Below, in pieces: positions 18,493-28,530 of a stretch of 64,000 nt of DNA. The DNA is from JAHFUA01 sp963733935 (GTDB taxonomy: Bacteria; Acidobacteriota; Terriglobia; Terriglobales; Acidobacteriaceae). Position numbers and translations under genes: made by a program. Each line of letters starts with the position of its first letter. Within the stretch, counting starts at the first letter, position 1. Below the pieces are notes generated by a model. It was given only the letters and a program-made list of their open reading frames with translations, was not told where the DNA came from and searched no databases. Location: NCBI GenBank assembly GCA_963733935.1, contig CAVTEQ010000014.1:124001-188000 (forward strand), given 5' to 3'.

Positions 18493-18518
18493 AGATCGGG
18501 TTATCGGGAGATCGGGAG
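18493..18518. repeat. Short ATCGGG word repeat
   Basis: The words GATCGGGTTATCGGGAGATC match those of the element at 17851-17930. It sits just upstream of nuoI copy 2. Confidence 0.4.
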
Positions 18519-18529
18519 AAAAGTTAATG

Positions 18530-18624
18530 GAGTCGCGAAGCGACGACCGAATTTAGCCCGCCACTTTCAGTGGCGGGTCTCATGCGTTCGAGATGTCCCA
18601 GTCCCGTAGGGACGGCTGAAATCT
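18530..18624. repeat. Dispersed repeat, TTTAGCCCG/CCCGTAGGGAC family, copy A
   Basis: Parts in order: GTCGCGAAGCGAC, GAATTTAGCCCGCCAC then TGGCGGGT (hairpin), and CAGTCCCGTAGGGACGGCTG. The same ordered modules occur at 23751-23843, inverted at about 23867-23955, and at 43352-43438. This copy overlaps the 3' end of the membrane-protein gene and encodes its last 18 or so residues. Confidence 0.85.
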
Positions 18625-19514
18625 CTAAGCCTGCAAATTATCCAACTCGCGGTCACGTACATCGCGAAGCATTCCAGCGCGAAGGGCAGAAATCCGAGAT
18701 AGCCCGGCGCCGGCATCTCAAAAATCTTCCACCCCTGCGCCAGCGGAAAAATGTAATGCCACTTGGCCGCCGCCCAGTAGTTCCAGAATTCCCACAACCA
18801 TCCGCAGACCCAGCCGGCAATCAGCAACGAATACAACCGTCCGCGACGCCCGGCTACGAGATCGCCCAGAAGCGACGGCAGGCGCAAACGATGGTTGAGG
18901 GGATCGAGCAGAAAGACGAAACCAATCCACACCAGCGCGAACAGGTAAGCCGCAATGCGTTGCGGCAGGACCAGGGGCAGCACCAGGCAGAGCAGGCCAA
19001 ACAGCATCATGCCGCGCTCTGCGCCTGCCGAAAATACAATGGGCCGTGCCGGCTTGAAGCACCCGAAAGCTTCCACCAAGTCGGCCGTCTCGAAGATGCC
19101 CGGGGTGATGGTGGCGAACGACCATCCGTAGCCGAGCAAACCCGCGGCCCAATTCGTGGGCACGCCGACGTATGTCCAATTCTGCAGGCGCAGGTTGTAG
19201 GCCTCGAAAACCAGCCACAGCGGAATGGAGAGCAGCGCGACTTGCACTAGGCGGCGCGGCTCGTCGTGCAGGCGCGAGTGCCCGGTGATGGCCAGCACCG
19301 CCGCATCCGCGAGCAGGATGTAGCAGGTCCAGGCGATGGGCGTGAAGTAGATCGCAACCGGCTGGATCCCGCGGAACATCATGCCCTCGGCAATGGCGAG
19401 GATCGCCAATCCCGCCCAGCCGTGTGCGGCAAGCCGCCAGCGCCAATGACGTAGAAATTCGATCAGCAGAAGCGCGCAGGTAGCGGAGGTGAAAGCGAGG
19501 CCGACAAGAGTCAT
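18567..19514 (-). CDS. Polytopic membrane protein, unknown function
   Basis: A protein of about 315 residues with roughly eight hydrophobic helices, starting at the ATG at 19514 (MTLVGLAFTSATCALLLIEF). A conserved-looking segment, GWLWEFWNYWAAAKWHYIFP followed by KIFEMPAPGYLGFLPFALEC, recalls uncharacterised membrane proteins seen in several phyla; no enzymatic motif is recognised. The last residues (DFSRPYGTGTSRTHETRH) are encoded by a dispersed repeat, so the native stop may have been replaced by repeat insertion. An in-frame upstream extension reaches 19553. Confidence 0.65.
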   Translation of the reverse strand: MTLVGLAFTSATCALLLIEFLRHWRWRLAAHGWAGLAILAIAEGMMFRGIQPVAIYFTPIAWTCYILLADAAVLAITGHSRLHDEPRRLVQVALLSIPLWLVFEAYNLRLQNWTYVGVPTNWAAGLLGYGWSFATITPGIFETADLVEAFGCFKPARPIVFSAGAERGMMLFGLLCLVLPLVLPQRIAAYLFALVWIGFVFLLDPLNHRLRLPSLLGDLVAGRRGRLYSLLIAGWVCGWLWEFWNYWAAAKWHYIFPLAQGWKIFEMPAPGYLGFLPFALECFAMYVTASWIICRLRDFSRPYGTGTSRTHETRH

Positions 19515-19613
19515 TGCGGGTAAGCCCGAGCTTACCAGGCAAAGGCAAGTCATCGAGCCCTGCTACCTTATCGTATACTTTCGCGTCTTTTCTCCGAGGC
19601 TTCTGAGGTGCTG

Positions 19614-21566
19614 ATGAAAACCTTTCGCTTGGCCGCCTTTTTCTGCGCCTTCCTTTCGATTTCAGCTTTGCTTCTCGGCCAGGGCCCATCCGCCGATATC
19701 GTTCCCGGCGACAACCTTGTCACGGAAGGCATTGCCGGCATTCCCGCATCGATTGCGGCCACCACCAACCGCTACACCGAGTACCGAACGGCGACCCTGC
19801 AGGACTGGCACCCCAGCGAGCATAGTCTGCTGATCACCACTCGCTTCGGCGACACCAACCAGGTGCACCAGTTGAAGTTTCCCGGAGGTGACCGGTCGCA
19901 ACTTACGTTCTTCTCCGACCGCGTGCTCGCGGCTTCCTATCAGCCGACCAAGGGCGACTACTTTCTTTTTCTCAAGGACGTGGGCGGCGGCGAGTGGTTC
20001 CAGATTTATCGTTATGATTTTGCGACCGGCGAGTCGACCCTGCTCACGGACGGCAAGTCGCGCAATCTCGGTGTGCAGTGGGACCACGCCGGCGACCGCA
20101 TCGCCTACAGCTCCACCCGCCGCAACGGCAAGGACACTGACATCTGGATGATGGACCCACGCGATCCCAAGAGCGACCACCTGCTGGTGCAGCTCGAGGG
20201 CGGCGGATGGGCGGTCAGCGGCTGGTCATTCGACGACAAGCAGTTCGCGCTGGTGGAAGAGATCTCAGCCAATGAGAGCTACGTCTGGATGGTGAATGCC
20301 GCCACTGGCGAGAAGACGTTGATCACTCCGAAAGGCGGTGCGGAGAAGATCGCCTACAGCGGAGCAGAATTCAGCAAGGACGGCAAAGGACTCTTCGTCA
20401 CCACCGACAAGGATTCCGAATTCCAGCGCCTGACGTACGTTGACCTGGCCACAAAGCAGCACGCTTATCTCACCTCGCACATCAAGTGGGACGTGGAGGA
20501 GTTTGAGCTTTCTGAAGACGGCAAAACTCTGGCCTTCGTCAGCAACGAAGACGGCATGAGCGTGCTGCACCTGATGGACACGGCCACGCGCAAGGAGCGT
20601 CCAGTGCCAAAGTTGCCCGCGGACAGTATCAGCTTCCTGCGCTGGCACAAGAACAGCCGCGACCTTGGGTTTTCGCTCACCAACTCGCGCTCGCCGTCTG
20701 ACGTCTATGCGCTCGATACCAAGAGCGGAAAGCTGGAGCGCTGGACTTACAGCGAAACCGGCGGGCTCAACACGTCGGTGCTGCCCGAACCGGAGCTGGT
20801 GCACTGGAAGAGCTTCGACGGCCGCATGATCTCTGGCTTCCTCTACCGTCCGCCGGCGCGCTTTACAGGCAAGCGGCCGGTGATCGTCAATATTCATGGC
20901 GGACCGGAAGCGCAGTTCCATCCCGGCTTCATAGGTCGCAACAACTATTATCTGAACGAACTCGGTGCCGCCATTATTTTCCCGAATATCCGCGGCTCGA
21001 GCGGCTACGGTAAAACGTTTCTCACCCTCGACAACGGGTTCAAACGCGAGGACAGCTACAAGGACATCGGCGCGCTGCTGGACTGGATCAAGGCGCGCCC
21101 TGACCTCGATGGCGACCGCATCATGGTCACCGGCGGCAGCTACGGCGGACACATGACCCTGGCAGTCGCCAGCTACTATCCGGAGAAAATTCGCTGTGCG
21201 GTTGACGTCGTTGGCCCCTCGAATCTGGTCACGTTCCTCGAACACACGGAAGCCTACCGCCGCGATCTGCGCCGCGTGGAGTACGGCGACGAGCGCGATC
21301 CCAAGATGCGCGAGTTCCTGGAGCGCACCGCCCCGCTGAACAACGTGCAGAAGATCGCGCACCCGCTGTTCATCGTGGCCGGCAAGAACGATCCGCGAGT
21401 GCCGGCCAGCGAAGGCGAGCAGATGGTGGCCGCACTAAAGCAGAAGAATGTCCCGGTCTGGTGGCTGATGGCGAAGGATGAAGGCCACGGCTTTGCCAAG
21501 AAGAAGAATGCCGACTTTCAGTTTTACGCCACGGTCAGGTTTGTCGAGGAGTATCTGACGAAGTAG
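19614..21566 (+). CDS. S9 family peptidase (prolyl oligopeptidase/acylaminoacyl-peptidase type), secreted
   Basis: About 650 residues. The N-terminal signal peptide (MKTFRLAAFFCAFLSISALL) is followed by a beta-propeller of TolB/WD-like repeats (for example RNLGVQWDHAGDRIAYSS) and a C-terminal alpha/beta-hydrolase domain. The catalytic triad is readable: Ser in GGSYGGHM (about residue 509), Asp in GKNDPRVP and His in DEGHGF. It would remove dipeptides or acyl-amino acids from peptides in the periplasm. The ATG at 19614 is chosen because GAGG lies seven bases upstream; a GTG two codons earlier is possible. Confidence 0.9.
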   Translation: MKTFRLAAFFCAFLSISALLLGQGPSADIVPGDNLVTEGIAGIPASIAATTNRYTEYRTATLQDWHPSEHSLLITTRFGDTNQVHQLKFPGGDRSQLTFFSDRVLAASYQPTKGDYFLFLKDVGGGEWFQIYRYDFATGESTLLTDGKSRNLGVQWDHAGDRIAYSSTRRNGKDTDIWMMDPRDPKSDHLLVQLEGGGWAVSGWSFDDKQFALVEEISANESYVWMVNAATGEKTLITPKGGAEKIAYSGAEFSKDGKGLFVTTDKDSEFQRLTYVDLATKQHAYLTSHIKWDVEEFELSEDGKTLAFVSNEDGMSVLHLMDTATRKERPVPKLPADSISFLRWHKNSRDLGFSLTNSRSPSDVYALDTKSGKLERWTYSETGGLNTSVLPEPELVHWKSFDGRMISGFLYRPPARFTGKRPVIVNIHGGPEAQFHPGFIGRNNYYLNELGAAIIFPNIRGSSGYGKTFLTLDNGFKREDSYKDIGALLDWIKARPDLDGDRIMVTGGSYGGHMTLAVASYYPEKIRCAVDVVGPSNLVTFLEHTEAYRRDLRRVEYGDERDPKMREFLERTAPLNNVQKIAHPLFIVAGKNDPRVPASEGEQMVAALKQKNVPVWWLMAKDEGHGFAKKKNADFQFYATVRFVEEYLTK

Positions 21567-21578
21567 GAAGCGCGACGA

Positions 21579-22355
21579 CTACTGCGGCTTTTTCTGTGGG
21601 GTAGAGCTCGTCTGGCTGGCGGCGATCGAGCCTCCGCTGGCTGCCAATCCCACCACCAGGCCTGCGGCGGCGGCCGCCGCGCCGATCAGCACGTTGCGCA
21701 ACAGGTGCGAGTCGCCGTTGACGGCACCGGGCCCCTCGGTGGTGGTTTCCGCGATGCTGTCCTGCTGAATGGCATTAAGAGTTGCGTGCGGCGAGCCAAA
21801 GGCCGACGAACCAACTTCCAGCATCTGGCCGGCATGGATCGTCTCGCTCTTGCCTTCGAACTTGCCCACTCCCGAAATCACCACACTTCCGCTGTAGCAG
21901 ATGACGCGGAATGTGTTGCTGGGAGCGTCATACTGCGTATAGAAGTCCGTGCCCAGGACATTGATTACGGCCAGGGGTGTGCGCACTTCAAAGCGGCCAC
22001 CCGGCTGGCTGATGGCCACCACCCGGCTGCGGAGCCTGCCGAAATTCAGTTGCAGCAGCGTCTGCTGGCCGCTGGGGTCATGCTCCACCATCTTGAACTC
22101 ACTGTTCGAACCCAGGCTCAAAATCGACCCATCGCGCAGGCTCAAGCGCGCGCGCCCGGAGCGGTCGGTGCGCACCAGATCGTTCCAAACCACTTGTTCC
22201 TTCAGCTTGAGCGTGCGATTGTTGCGTTGCGCGGCGGGAATCAGGGCAGTGATTTGTCCGGCAGGCGTTTCCGCCATCACCGGCAGCACGGTGAGCAGAC
22301 ACACCAGAATCAGGGCTAGCCCTGGCTGGTAGGCGCTCTGACGACCCCGGCTCAT
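21579..22355 (-). CDS. FecR domain protein with signal peptide and C-terminal hydrophobic segment
   Basis: About 258 residues. A signal peptide (GLALILVCLLTVLPVMA) precedes a FecR-type domain: QVVWNDLVRTDRSGRARLSL, DGSILSLGSNSEF, GRLRSRVV, FEVRTPLAVINVLGTDFYTQ. FecR domains are periplasmic sensor modules, but this protein lacks the N-terminal cytoplasmic part used for sigma-factor signalling, so it is a stand-alone FecR protein of the type common in acidobacteria. A C-terminal hydrophobic helix (LIGAAAAAAGLVVGLAASGG) may anchor it. The ATG at 22355 is chosen over a TTG at 22373. Role unknown. Confidence 0.8.
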   Translation of the reverse strand: MSRGRQSAYQPGLALILVCLLTVLPVMAETPAGQITALIPAAQRNNRTLKLKEQVVWNDLVRTDRSGRARLSLRDGSILSLGSNSEFKMVEHDPSGQQTLLQLNFGRLRSRVVAISQPGGRFEVRTPLAVINVLGTDFYTQYDAPSNTFRVICYSGSVVISGVGKFEGKSETIHAGQMLEVGSSAFGSPHATLNAIQQDSIAETTTEGPGAVNGDSHLLRNVLIGAAAAAAGLVVGLAASGGSIAASQTSSTPQKKPQ

Positions 22356-22547
22356 AGTAATTCTCGCCCGCAATTCTAGTAACGGCGGCGGTTGACCCGA
22401 AATTCTGCTACTTTCCGCTTACAAATTCAAGGTTACTGATGGCCCGAAGATTAGCCGCCGGGATTCACGATTCCGCTCCGCTGCCCTTCACGCGAAACTA
22501 CCGCTGTTTGAATTAGATGCAAAGATCGGCTTCCAAGTCTAGCGGGC

Positions 22548-23573
22548 TCAGGTCAGCGTTTTTGCCGTTTTTACCGGAGAGGCATTTGGGCGGAGCTTGC
22601 GCTCCAGGTCCGTGGCGATCTGCCGGCCGTGGAAGCGCCCGTTCTCGATAAAGATCTCGCTGGTGGCCGATCCGGCCACAATGACCCCAGCTAGATAGAT
22701 GCCCGGGACGTTGCTCTCCAGGGTCTGCGGGTCGCAGACCGGACGGCAGTTGTCGGGCGAGAGCCGGATGCCGAGGCCCCGCAGGAAGTCGAAGTCGGGA
22801 TGGTAGCCGGTCAAGGCCAGAACAAAATCGTTCTTCACCCGCAGTTCGCCGTCGGGCGTCTGGATCAGCACGTCGTCGGCGCGAATCTCCCCAACGCTGG
22901 AATTGAAATACGCCTTGATCTCTCCGTTCTTGATGCGGTTCTCAATGTCGGGCTTGATCCAGTACTTCACGCTGGCGCTGATTCCTGGACCGCGATGCAC
23001 CAGGGTCACGCGCGCCCCGTGGCGGTAGAGATCCAGGGCGGAAATGGCCGCGGAATTCTTGGCGCCGATGATCAGCACGTCGGAGCCCGAGTAGGGGTGG
23101 GCCTCGCGGTAATAGTGCGTCACTTTCGGAAGCTCTTCCCCCGGGATGCCCATGATGTTGGGCAGGTCGTAGTAACCGGTGGCCAGAATGAGCTTGCGGG
23201 TGTAGTAGTCGAGCGGGCGCTCGTGCTGGTCGAAGGCAGTAACGAAAAAGCCGCCGTCCTGGCCTTTGATTGCGGTCACACGCTGGTATTGACGAATATC
23301 AAGCCCGTAGTGCTGCGCCACTTTCCGGTAATACTCCAGGGCTTCCTCGCGCGTCGGCTTTTGATGGGCGCTGGAAAAAGGCATGTCGCCGATCTCCAGC
23401 AGCTCCGGTGTGGTAAAGAACACCATGCCGGCGGGATAGTGGAAGAGCGAGTTGACCACGCAGCCTTTGTCGACGACCACGGTCCTGAGCCGGCGGCGCT
23501 GCGCCTCAATTCCACAGGCGAGCCCGGTAGGACCCGCGCCGATCACCAGCACGTCGAAAGTGTCGTTGGCAAC
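22548..23573 (-). CDS. ypdA: YpdA-family flavoprotein (putative bacillithiol disulfide reductase)
   Basis: About 341 residues from the ATG at 23573 (MVANDTFDVLVIGAGPTGLA). The FAD-binding GxGxxG (VIGAGPTG), the NADPH-binding LIIGAKNSAAISALDLYRHG and the terminal VPGIYLAGVIVAGSATSEIF match YpdA/Bdr proteins. These FAD-dependent pyridine-nucleotide oxidoreductases reduce oxidised bacillithiol. The signature PAGMVFFTTPELLEIGDMPF is typical. This suggests that the organism uses bacillithiol as its low-molecular-weight thiol, although no bsh biosynthesis gene lies in the window. The frame is open upstream to 23639 without clear homology. Confidence 0.87.
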   Translation of the reverse strand, partial: VANDTFDVLVIGAGPTGLACGIEAQRRRLRTVVVDKGCVVNSLFHYPAGMVFFTTPELLEIGDMPFSSAHQKPTREEALEYYRKVAQHYGLDIRQYQRVTAIKGQDGGFFVTAFDQHERPLDYYTRKLILATGYYDLPNIMGIPGEELPKVTHYYREAHPYSGSDVLIIGAKNSAAISALDLYRHGARVTLVHRGPGISASVKYWIKPDIENRIKNGEIKAYFNSSVGEIRADDVLIQTPDGELRVKNDFVLALTGYHPDFDFLRGLGIRLSPDNCRPVCDPQTLESNVPGIYLAGVIVAGSATSEIFIENGRFHGRQIATDLERKLRPNASPVKTAKTLT

Positions 23574-23750
23574 CATCCCGGATACGATACAGCACATTGC
23601 GTCCGAGTACCGAGAAGCTGCCATTCCTCCGCCGGCCAAAGGGAGGCGAGAGAATCTGACGTCGCGGCCAGCGCCACCAGTTGAGGTTATGCAGGCATTA
23701 TCGTCAGCGCCGGCTTCGCCTGCCTGAAGTTAGCGGGACAATTGCACGGA

Positions 23751-23955
23751 GTCGCGCCAGCGACGTAACGAGTTTAGCCCGGCGATTTTATCGCCGGGTA
23801 GCCAGACAGAAGCAGCCCCAGCCCCGTAGGGGCGTCTGAAACTACCGCCACTGGTGTGACCATGGTTCAGTCGTCCCTAACGGGACTCGTGATCCTACGC
23901 CACCCAGACCCGGCGATAAATCGCCGGGCTAAATTCACCACGTCGCTACCGCGAC
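23751..23955. repeat. Inverted pair of TTTAGCCCG/CCCGTAGGGAC family repeats, copies B and B'
   Basis: Copy B (23751-23843) reads GTCGCGCCAGCGACG, GTTTAGCCCGGCGA with TCGCCGGGT, then GCCCCGTAGGGGCGTCTGAA. Copy B' (about 23867-23955) is the reverse complement order: CAGTCGTCCCTAACGGGACT, CCGGCGATAAATCGCCGGGC, TAAATTCACCACGTCGC. The pair could form a large cruciform upstream of fumC and fills most of the 480-base gap between ypdA and fumC. No gene is seen in that gap. Confidence 0.85.
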
Positions 23956-24054
23956 GGATAGGCTTCGCCGGGACACAATTCACTCATCCCATTGTCTGTG
24001 CAAGGGGTAAAATCATATGTTTCCTGCTGCCCACAGCCTTCATAGGAGCACGTT

Positions 24055-25465
<1,411 letters not shown>

Positions 25466-25468
<3 letters not shown>

Positions 25469-25544
25469 TACCCAGTTGCGAGTACCGAGTACCGAGTCTA
25501 AGGTCCGGGTTTACTCGGTACTCGGTACTTGGTACTCGGTACTG
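25466..25544. repeat. Inverted word repeat (AGTACCGAGT type) in front of pxpA
   Basis: Perfect 17-base arms, AGTACCGAGTACCGAGT at 25481-25497 and its reverse complement at 25513-25529, are separated by 15 bases. Further GGTACTCGGTACT words run up to three bases before the pxpA start codon. The hairpin would form in the transcript between fumC and pxpA. The same words occur before the VWA gene (42074-42110). Confidence 0.8.
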
Positions 25545-25546
25545 CT

Positions 25547-26305
25547 ATGGAAATCGACCTTAACGCCGACCTGGGAGAGTCTCCGGAGGCGCTGGCCAAC
25601 GGCGCCGATTGGGAGCTGATGCGCTACATCACCTCGGCGAACGTGGCCTGCGGCGGCCATGCCGGCGACGAGAGCACCATGCGGCAAACCGTCGCCGCCG
25701 CCAAGGAGCTGGGTGTCGCCGTGGGCGCCCATCCCAGCTTTCCGGACCGGGAAAATTTCGGACGGCTGGAGTCGCCCTGGCCGCCGACGGCGCTGGAAAA
25801 CTCCATCCGCCAGCAGATCGCAGCGCTCGCCACTGTGGCGGACCGGCTGGGGGTTCGGCTCATTCATGTGAAGCCGCACGGCGCGCTCTACCATGCAACC
25901 AATAAGGACCGTGAGATCGCGCTGGCGGTCGGCCGCGCCGTGCAGGCGATCGATCCGAAGCTGATCATGGTCGGCCAGGCTGGATCGCGATCGCTCGAAA
26001 CCTGGCGCGGCATGGGACTAAGCACCGCCGCCGAAGCCTTCGCCGACCGAACCTACGAGCGCGATGGTATGTTGCGAAAACGCACCCTACCGGGCGCCCT
26101 GGTCGAGACGCCCGAGAGTGCCGCCCAACAAGCGCTGAACATCGCCCTCGAGCACAAGGTTATCGCCGGCGACGGCTCCGAACTGCCACTCCTCGCCCAG
26201 ACGATCTGCATGCATTCCGACACCCCGGGGGCCGCCGCGATTGCGCGCGCGGTGAATGCAAGGCTCCAGGCCGCTGGGGTGAAGGTTCGAGCCTTGTCGA
26301 TCTAG
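25547..26305 (+). CDS. pxpA: 5-oxoprolinase subunit A (LamB/YcsF family)
   Basis: A 252-residue LamB/YcsF-family protein: MEIDLNADLGESPEALANGA, TSANVACGGHAGDESTMRQT, VGAHPSFPDRENFGR, HVKPHGALYH, EAFADRTY and QTICMHSDTPGAAAIARAV are family blocks. PxpA works with PxpB and PxpC to cleave 5-oxoproline to glutamate using ATP. No pxpB or pxpC gene lies nearby, so the partners must be elsewhere. The start codon follows a hairpin repeat and lacks an evident ribosome site. Confidence 0.9.
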   Translation: MEIDLNADLGESPEALANGADWELMRYITSANVACGGHAGDESTMRQTVAAAKELGVAVGAHPSFPDRENFGRLESPWPPTALENSIRQQIAALATVADRLGVRLIHVKPHGALYHATNKDREIALAVGRAVQAIDPKLIMVGQAGSRSLETWRGMGLSTAAEAFADRTYERDGMLRKRTLPGALVETPESAAQQALNIALEHKVIAGDGSELPLLAQTICMHSDTPGAAAIARAVNARLQAAGVKVRALSI

Positions 26306-26441
26306 TCAGATCCAATCCCGCTCCGCGCGTACTCATTTTCCCGCACTATGCGCCTTGCAGGACTGGTCCACTTGCCATCACTAGGAATAACTACGGTAAC
26401 CGGTATCGGCGCGGGAAAAATGTTAGACTTCGAAAAATCCT

Positions 26442-27800
26442 ATGCAGCCAAACACCGCAGTTTCCCTCGCTCAAGACCTGAAGACCAAGATCGCCACCCG
26501 CAGCGCCAAAATCGGCGTGATCGGCCTGGGTTACGTGGGCCTGCCGCTGGCCCTGCTGTTCACGGAAGAGACCTTTCCGGTCACCGGGTTCGACATCGAC
26601 TCCCGCAAAATAAAGACGCTGGGCGAAGGCGGAACGTACATCTTTCGCATTCCGGCGGAGCAGATCCAGGCCGCGCGCCGGGCAGGCTTTCAGGCGACCT
26701 CGGAGTATGGCCGCATCTCGGAAATGGATGCGATCATCATCTGTGTGCCCACGCCGTTGAACGAATACATGGAGCCGGACCTGAGCTACATCACCTCCAC
26801 CGGCCGGGCCATCGCGCCCCACCTGCGCGCCGGCCAGCTCGTCATTCTGGAGAGCACTACCTATCCCGGCACCACGGAAGAAGTGCTGATTCCCATCCTG
26901 GAAAAGAACAACCGCGCTGAACTGCGGTTGGCGCGCGACAACATGCCGGCTTCAGGGCAGGAGTTCTACGTGGCCTTCTCGCCCGAGCGTGAAGACCCCG
27001 GGAACGAGACGGTGGCGCGCCGCGATATCCCCAAGGTTGTGGGCGGATGCAGCGTAGCGGCGGGCGAAGCCGCATCGGCGCTGTACAACGCCATTTTCAA
27101 GAAGACGGTCAAGGTCTCCGGGCCGGCGGCGGCGGAGATGTGCAAGCTGCTGGAGAACATCTATCGCTGCGTCAACATTGCCCTGGTGAACGAGCTCAAG
27201 ATGCTCTGCTTGCGCATGGGCATCGACATCTGGGAAGTGATCGCCGCGGCCTCGACCAAGCCCTTCGGCTTCCATCCCTTTTATCCCGGACCGGGGCTCG
27301 GCGGACACTGCATTCCGGTCGATCCGTTCTATCTTTCCTGGAAGGCCAAGGAGTACGACTTCCACACCCGCTTCATCGAACTCGCGGGCGAGATCAACAC
27401 CGCCATGCCGTATCACGTGGTGCAGGCGGTGGGCAAGGCGCTGAATCGCGAGCGCAAAGCCATGAACGGGTCCAAGGTGCTGGTGCTGGGCGTCGCCTAT
27501 AAGAAAGACATTGACGACCTTCGCGAGTCGCCTTCGCTGACCATCATCGAGCTGCTGCAAAAAGAAGGCGCCGAGGTCAGCTATAACGATCCCTACTTCC
27601 CCTTCGTGGGCAAGGGACGCCACTACGACCTGCAGATGAAGTGCGCTCCCATGGAGAATCTGGGCCAGTACGACTGCGTGCTGATCGTCACCGACCACTC
27701 CACGTATGACTACCCGCGCATCGTGCGCGAGGCGCAGCTGGTAGTGGACACACGCAACGCGCTGAAGGGCATGGACGCGCCCAACATCGTCCGCTGCTGA
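26442..27800 (+). CDS. UDP-N-acetyl-hexosamine 6-dehydrogenase (nucleotide sugar dehydrogenase)
   Basis: A 452-residue NAD-dependent UDP-sugar dehydrogenase of the UDP-GlcNAc/UDP-ManNAc (WbpA/WecC-like) branch. It has the N-terminal Rossmann motif KIGVIGLGYVGLPLA, the central domain with MCKLLENIYRCVNIALVNEL, the catalytic Cys at about residue 290 in GLGGHCIPVDPFYL, and a C-terminal UDP-binding domain with VLVLGVAYKKDIDDLRESPS. It oxidises the C6 of a UDP-amino sugar to the uronate for surface polysaccharide. No glycosyltransferases flank it. A strong hairpin follows the stop. Confidence 0.9.
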   Translation: MQPNTAVSLAQDLKTKIATRSAKIGVIGLGYVGLPLALLFTEETFPVTGFDIDSRKIKTLGEGGTYIFRIPAEQIQAARRAGFQATSEYGRISEMDAIIICVPTPLNEYMEPDLSYITSTGRAIAPHLRAGQLVILESTTYPGTTEEVLIPILEKNNRAELRLARDNMPASGQEFYVAFSPEREDPGNETVARRDIPKVVGGCSVAAGEAASALYNAIFKKTVKVSGPAAAEMCKLLENIYRCVNIALVNELKMLCLRMGIDIWEVIAAASTKPFGFHPFYPGPGLGGHCIPVDPFYLSWKAKEYDFHTRFIELAGEINTAMPYHVVQAVGKALNRERKAMNGSKVLVLGVAYKKDIDDLRESPSLTIIELLQKEGAEVSYNDPYFPFVGKGRHYDLQMKCAPMENLGQYDCVLIVTDHSTYDYPRIVREAQLVVDTRNALKGMDAPNIVRC

Positions 27801-27821
27801 TCGCATAACAGAGATCTGGTG

Positions 27822-27858
27822 CCCCACCCTTGGCCGGTTTTGCCAAGGGTGGGGATTT
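27822..27858 (+). terminator. Strong hairpin terminator (also repeat-like) after the UDP-sugar dehydrogenase
   Basis: Perfect 13-base arms CCCCACCCTTGGC (27822-27834) and GCCAAGGGTGGGG (27842-27854), a seven-base loop, then ATTTTC. This looks like a rho-independent terminator. Its GGTGCCCCACCCTTGGC wording also resembles a dispersed acidobacterial hairpin, so the terminator role may be acquired. Confidence 0.75.
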
Positions 27859-27878
27859 TCGTTCTGAGGTCGGGACCG

Positions 27879-27916
27879 TTGACTTCAGCCCAATTAGCTA
27901 ATACTCTTAGCTAAGT
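27879..27916 (+). promoter_or_regulatory. Promoter/operator of the Phd-VapC toxin-antitoxin pair
   Basis: TTGACT at 27879-27884 could be a -35 element, with a weak -10 (TACTCT) 17 bases later. Two identical 8-base palindromes TTAGCTAA lie at 27894-27901 and 27907-27914, 13 bases centre to centre, ending two bases before the antitoxin ATG. Spacing near one helical turn suits an antitoxin dimer pair. No ribosome site is visible, so the transcript may be nearly leaderless. Confidence 0.6.
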
Positions 27917-28147
27917 ATGTACACCGTTCATCAAGCCAAGACCAATCTCTCCCGGCTGCTCGCAGAAGCCGAGAAGGGCAAAGAGGTCATCATTGCGCGG
28001 GGCAAGACTCCTGTCGCCAAACTCGTTGCCATCGGCAACGGCCGCAAGCGGCGGGTTCCCGGCAAGTATAAGGACCAAATCGTGATTAAACCCTCCTTCT
28101 TCGAGCCCATGTCGCCGGATGAACTGAAGGAGTGGGGAATCGAGTGA
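27917..28147 (+). CDS. Antitoxin of the Phd/YefM family
   Basis: A 76-residue antitoxin starting MYTVHQAKTNLSRLLAEAEK, followed by EVIIARGKTPVAKLV, the DNA-binding fold of Phd/YefM proteins. The C-terminal part (about residues 45-76) would wrap and inhibit the toxin. Its stop overlaps the toxin start in GTGA, so translation is coupled. It probably represses its own promoter by binding the paired TTAGCTAA sites directly upstream. Confidence 0.88.
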   Translation: MYTVHQAKTNLSRLLAEAEKGKEVIIARGKTPVAKLVAIGNGRKRRVPGKYKDQIVIKPSFFEPMSPDELKEWGIE

Positions 28148-28527
28148 GAGTTCTGCTCGATACCCACGTGCTGCTCTGGTGGTTCCAGAAGGTCGCAAAT
28201 CTCTCTCAGAAAGCCCGGAGCACGATCTCCGGCGTGCAGAACCAGGTCGTCGTTTCCACTGCCTCCGCGTGGGAAATGGCCATCAAGAGCAAGAGTGGAA
28301 AGTTGGACGCCCAGCCGTTCCTGGATCGGCTTGAAGAGGACTTGGCTGAGGAAGGGTTTCTCGTCCTGCCCATTACTATAGAACATGCGGTGAAAGCCGG
28401 ATCGCTCGTCCAGCATCACAAAGACCCGTTTGACCGGATGCTCGTCGCTCAGGCCCAAGCAGAAAACCTTCCCATCATCAGCAACGACCGGGTGTTTGAT
28501 CGTTACTCGCTAACTCGGATTTGGTAG
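28144..28527 (+). CDS. vapC: PIN-domain toxin (VapC family)
   Basis: A 127-residue PIN ribonuclease. Conserved acidic residues are seen in RVLLDTHVLLWW (Asp), STASAWEMAIKSKSGKL (Glu), DPFDRMLVAQA (Asp) and IISNDRVFDRY (Asp). Toxins of this type cut specific RNAs, often tRNA or rRNA loops, with Mg2+. The start is the GTG at 28144, overlapping the antitoxin stop by four bases. Confidence 0.88.
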   Translation: MRVLLDTHVLLWWFQKVANLSQKARSTISGVQNQVVVSTASAWEMAIKSKSGKLDAQPFLDRLEEDLAEEGFLVLPITIEHAVKAGSLVQHHKDPFDRMLVAQAQAENLPIISNDRVFDRYSLTRIW

Positions 28528-28530
28528 AGC

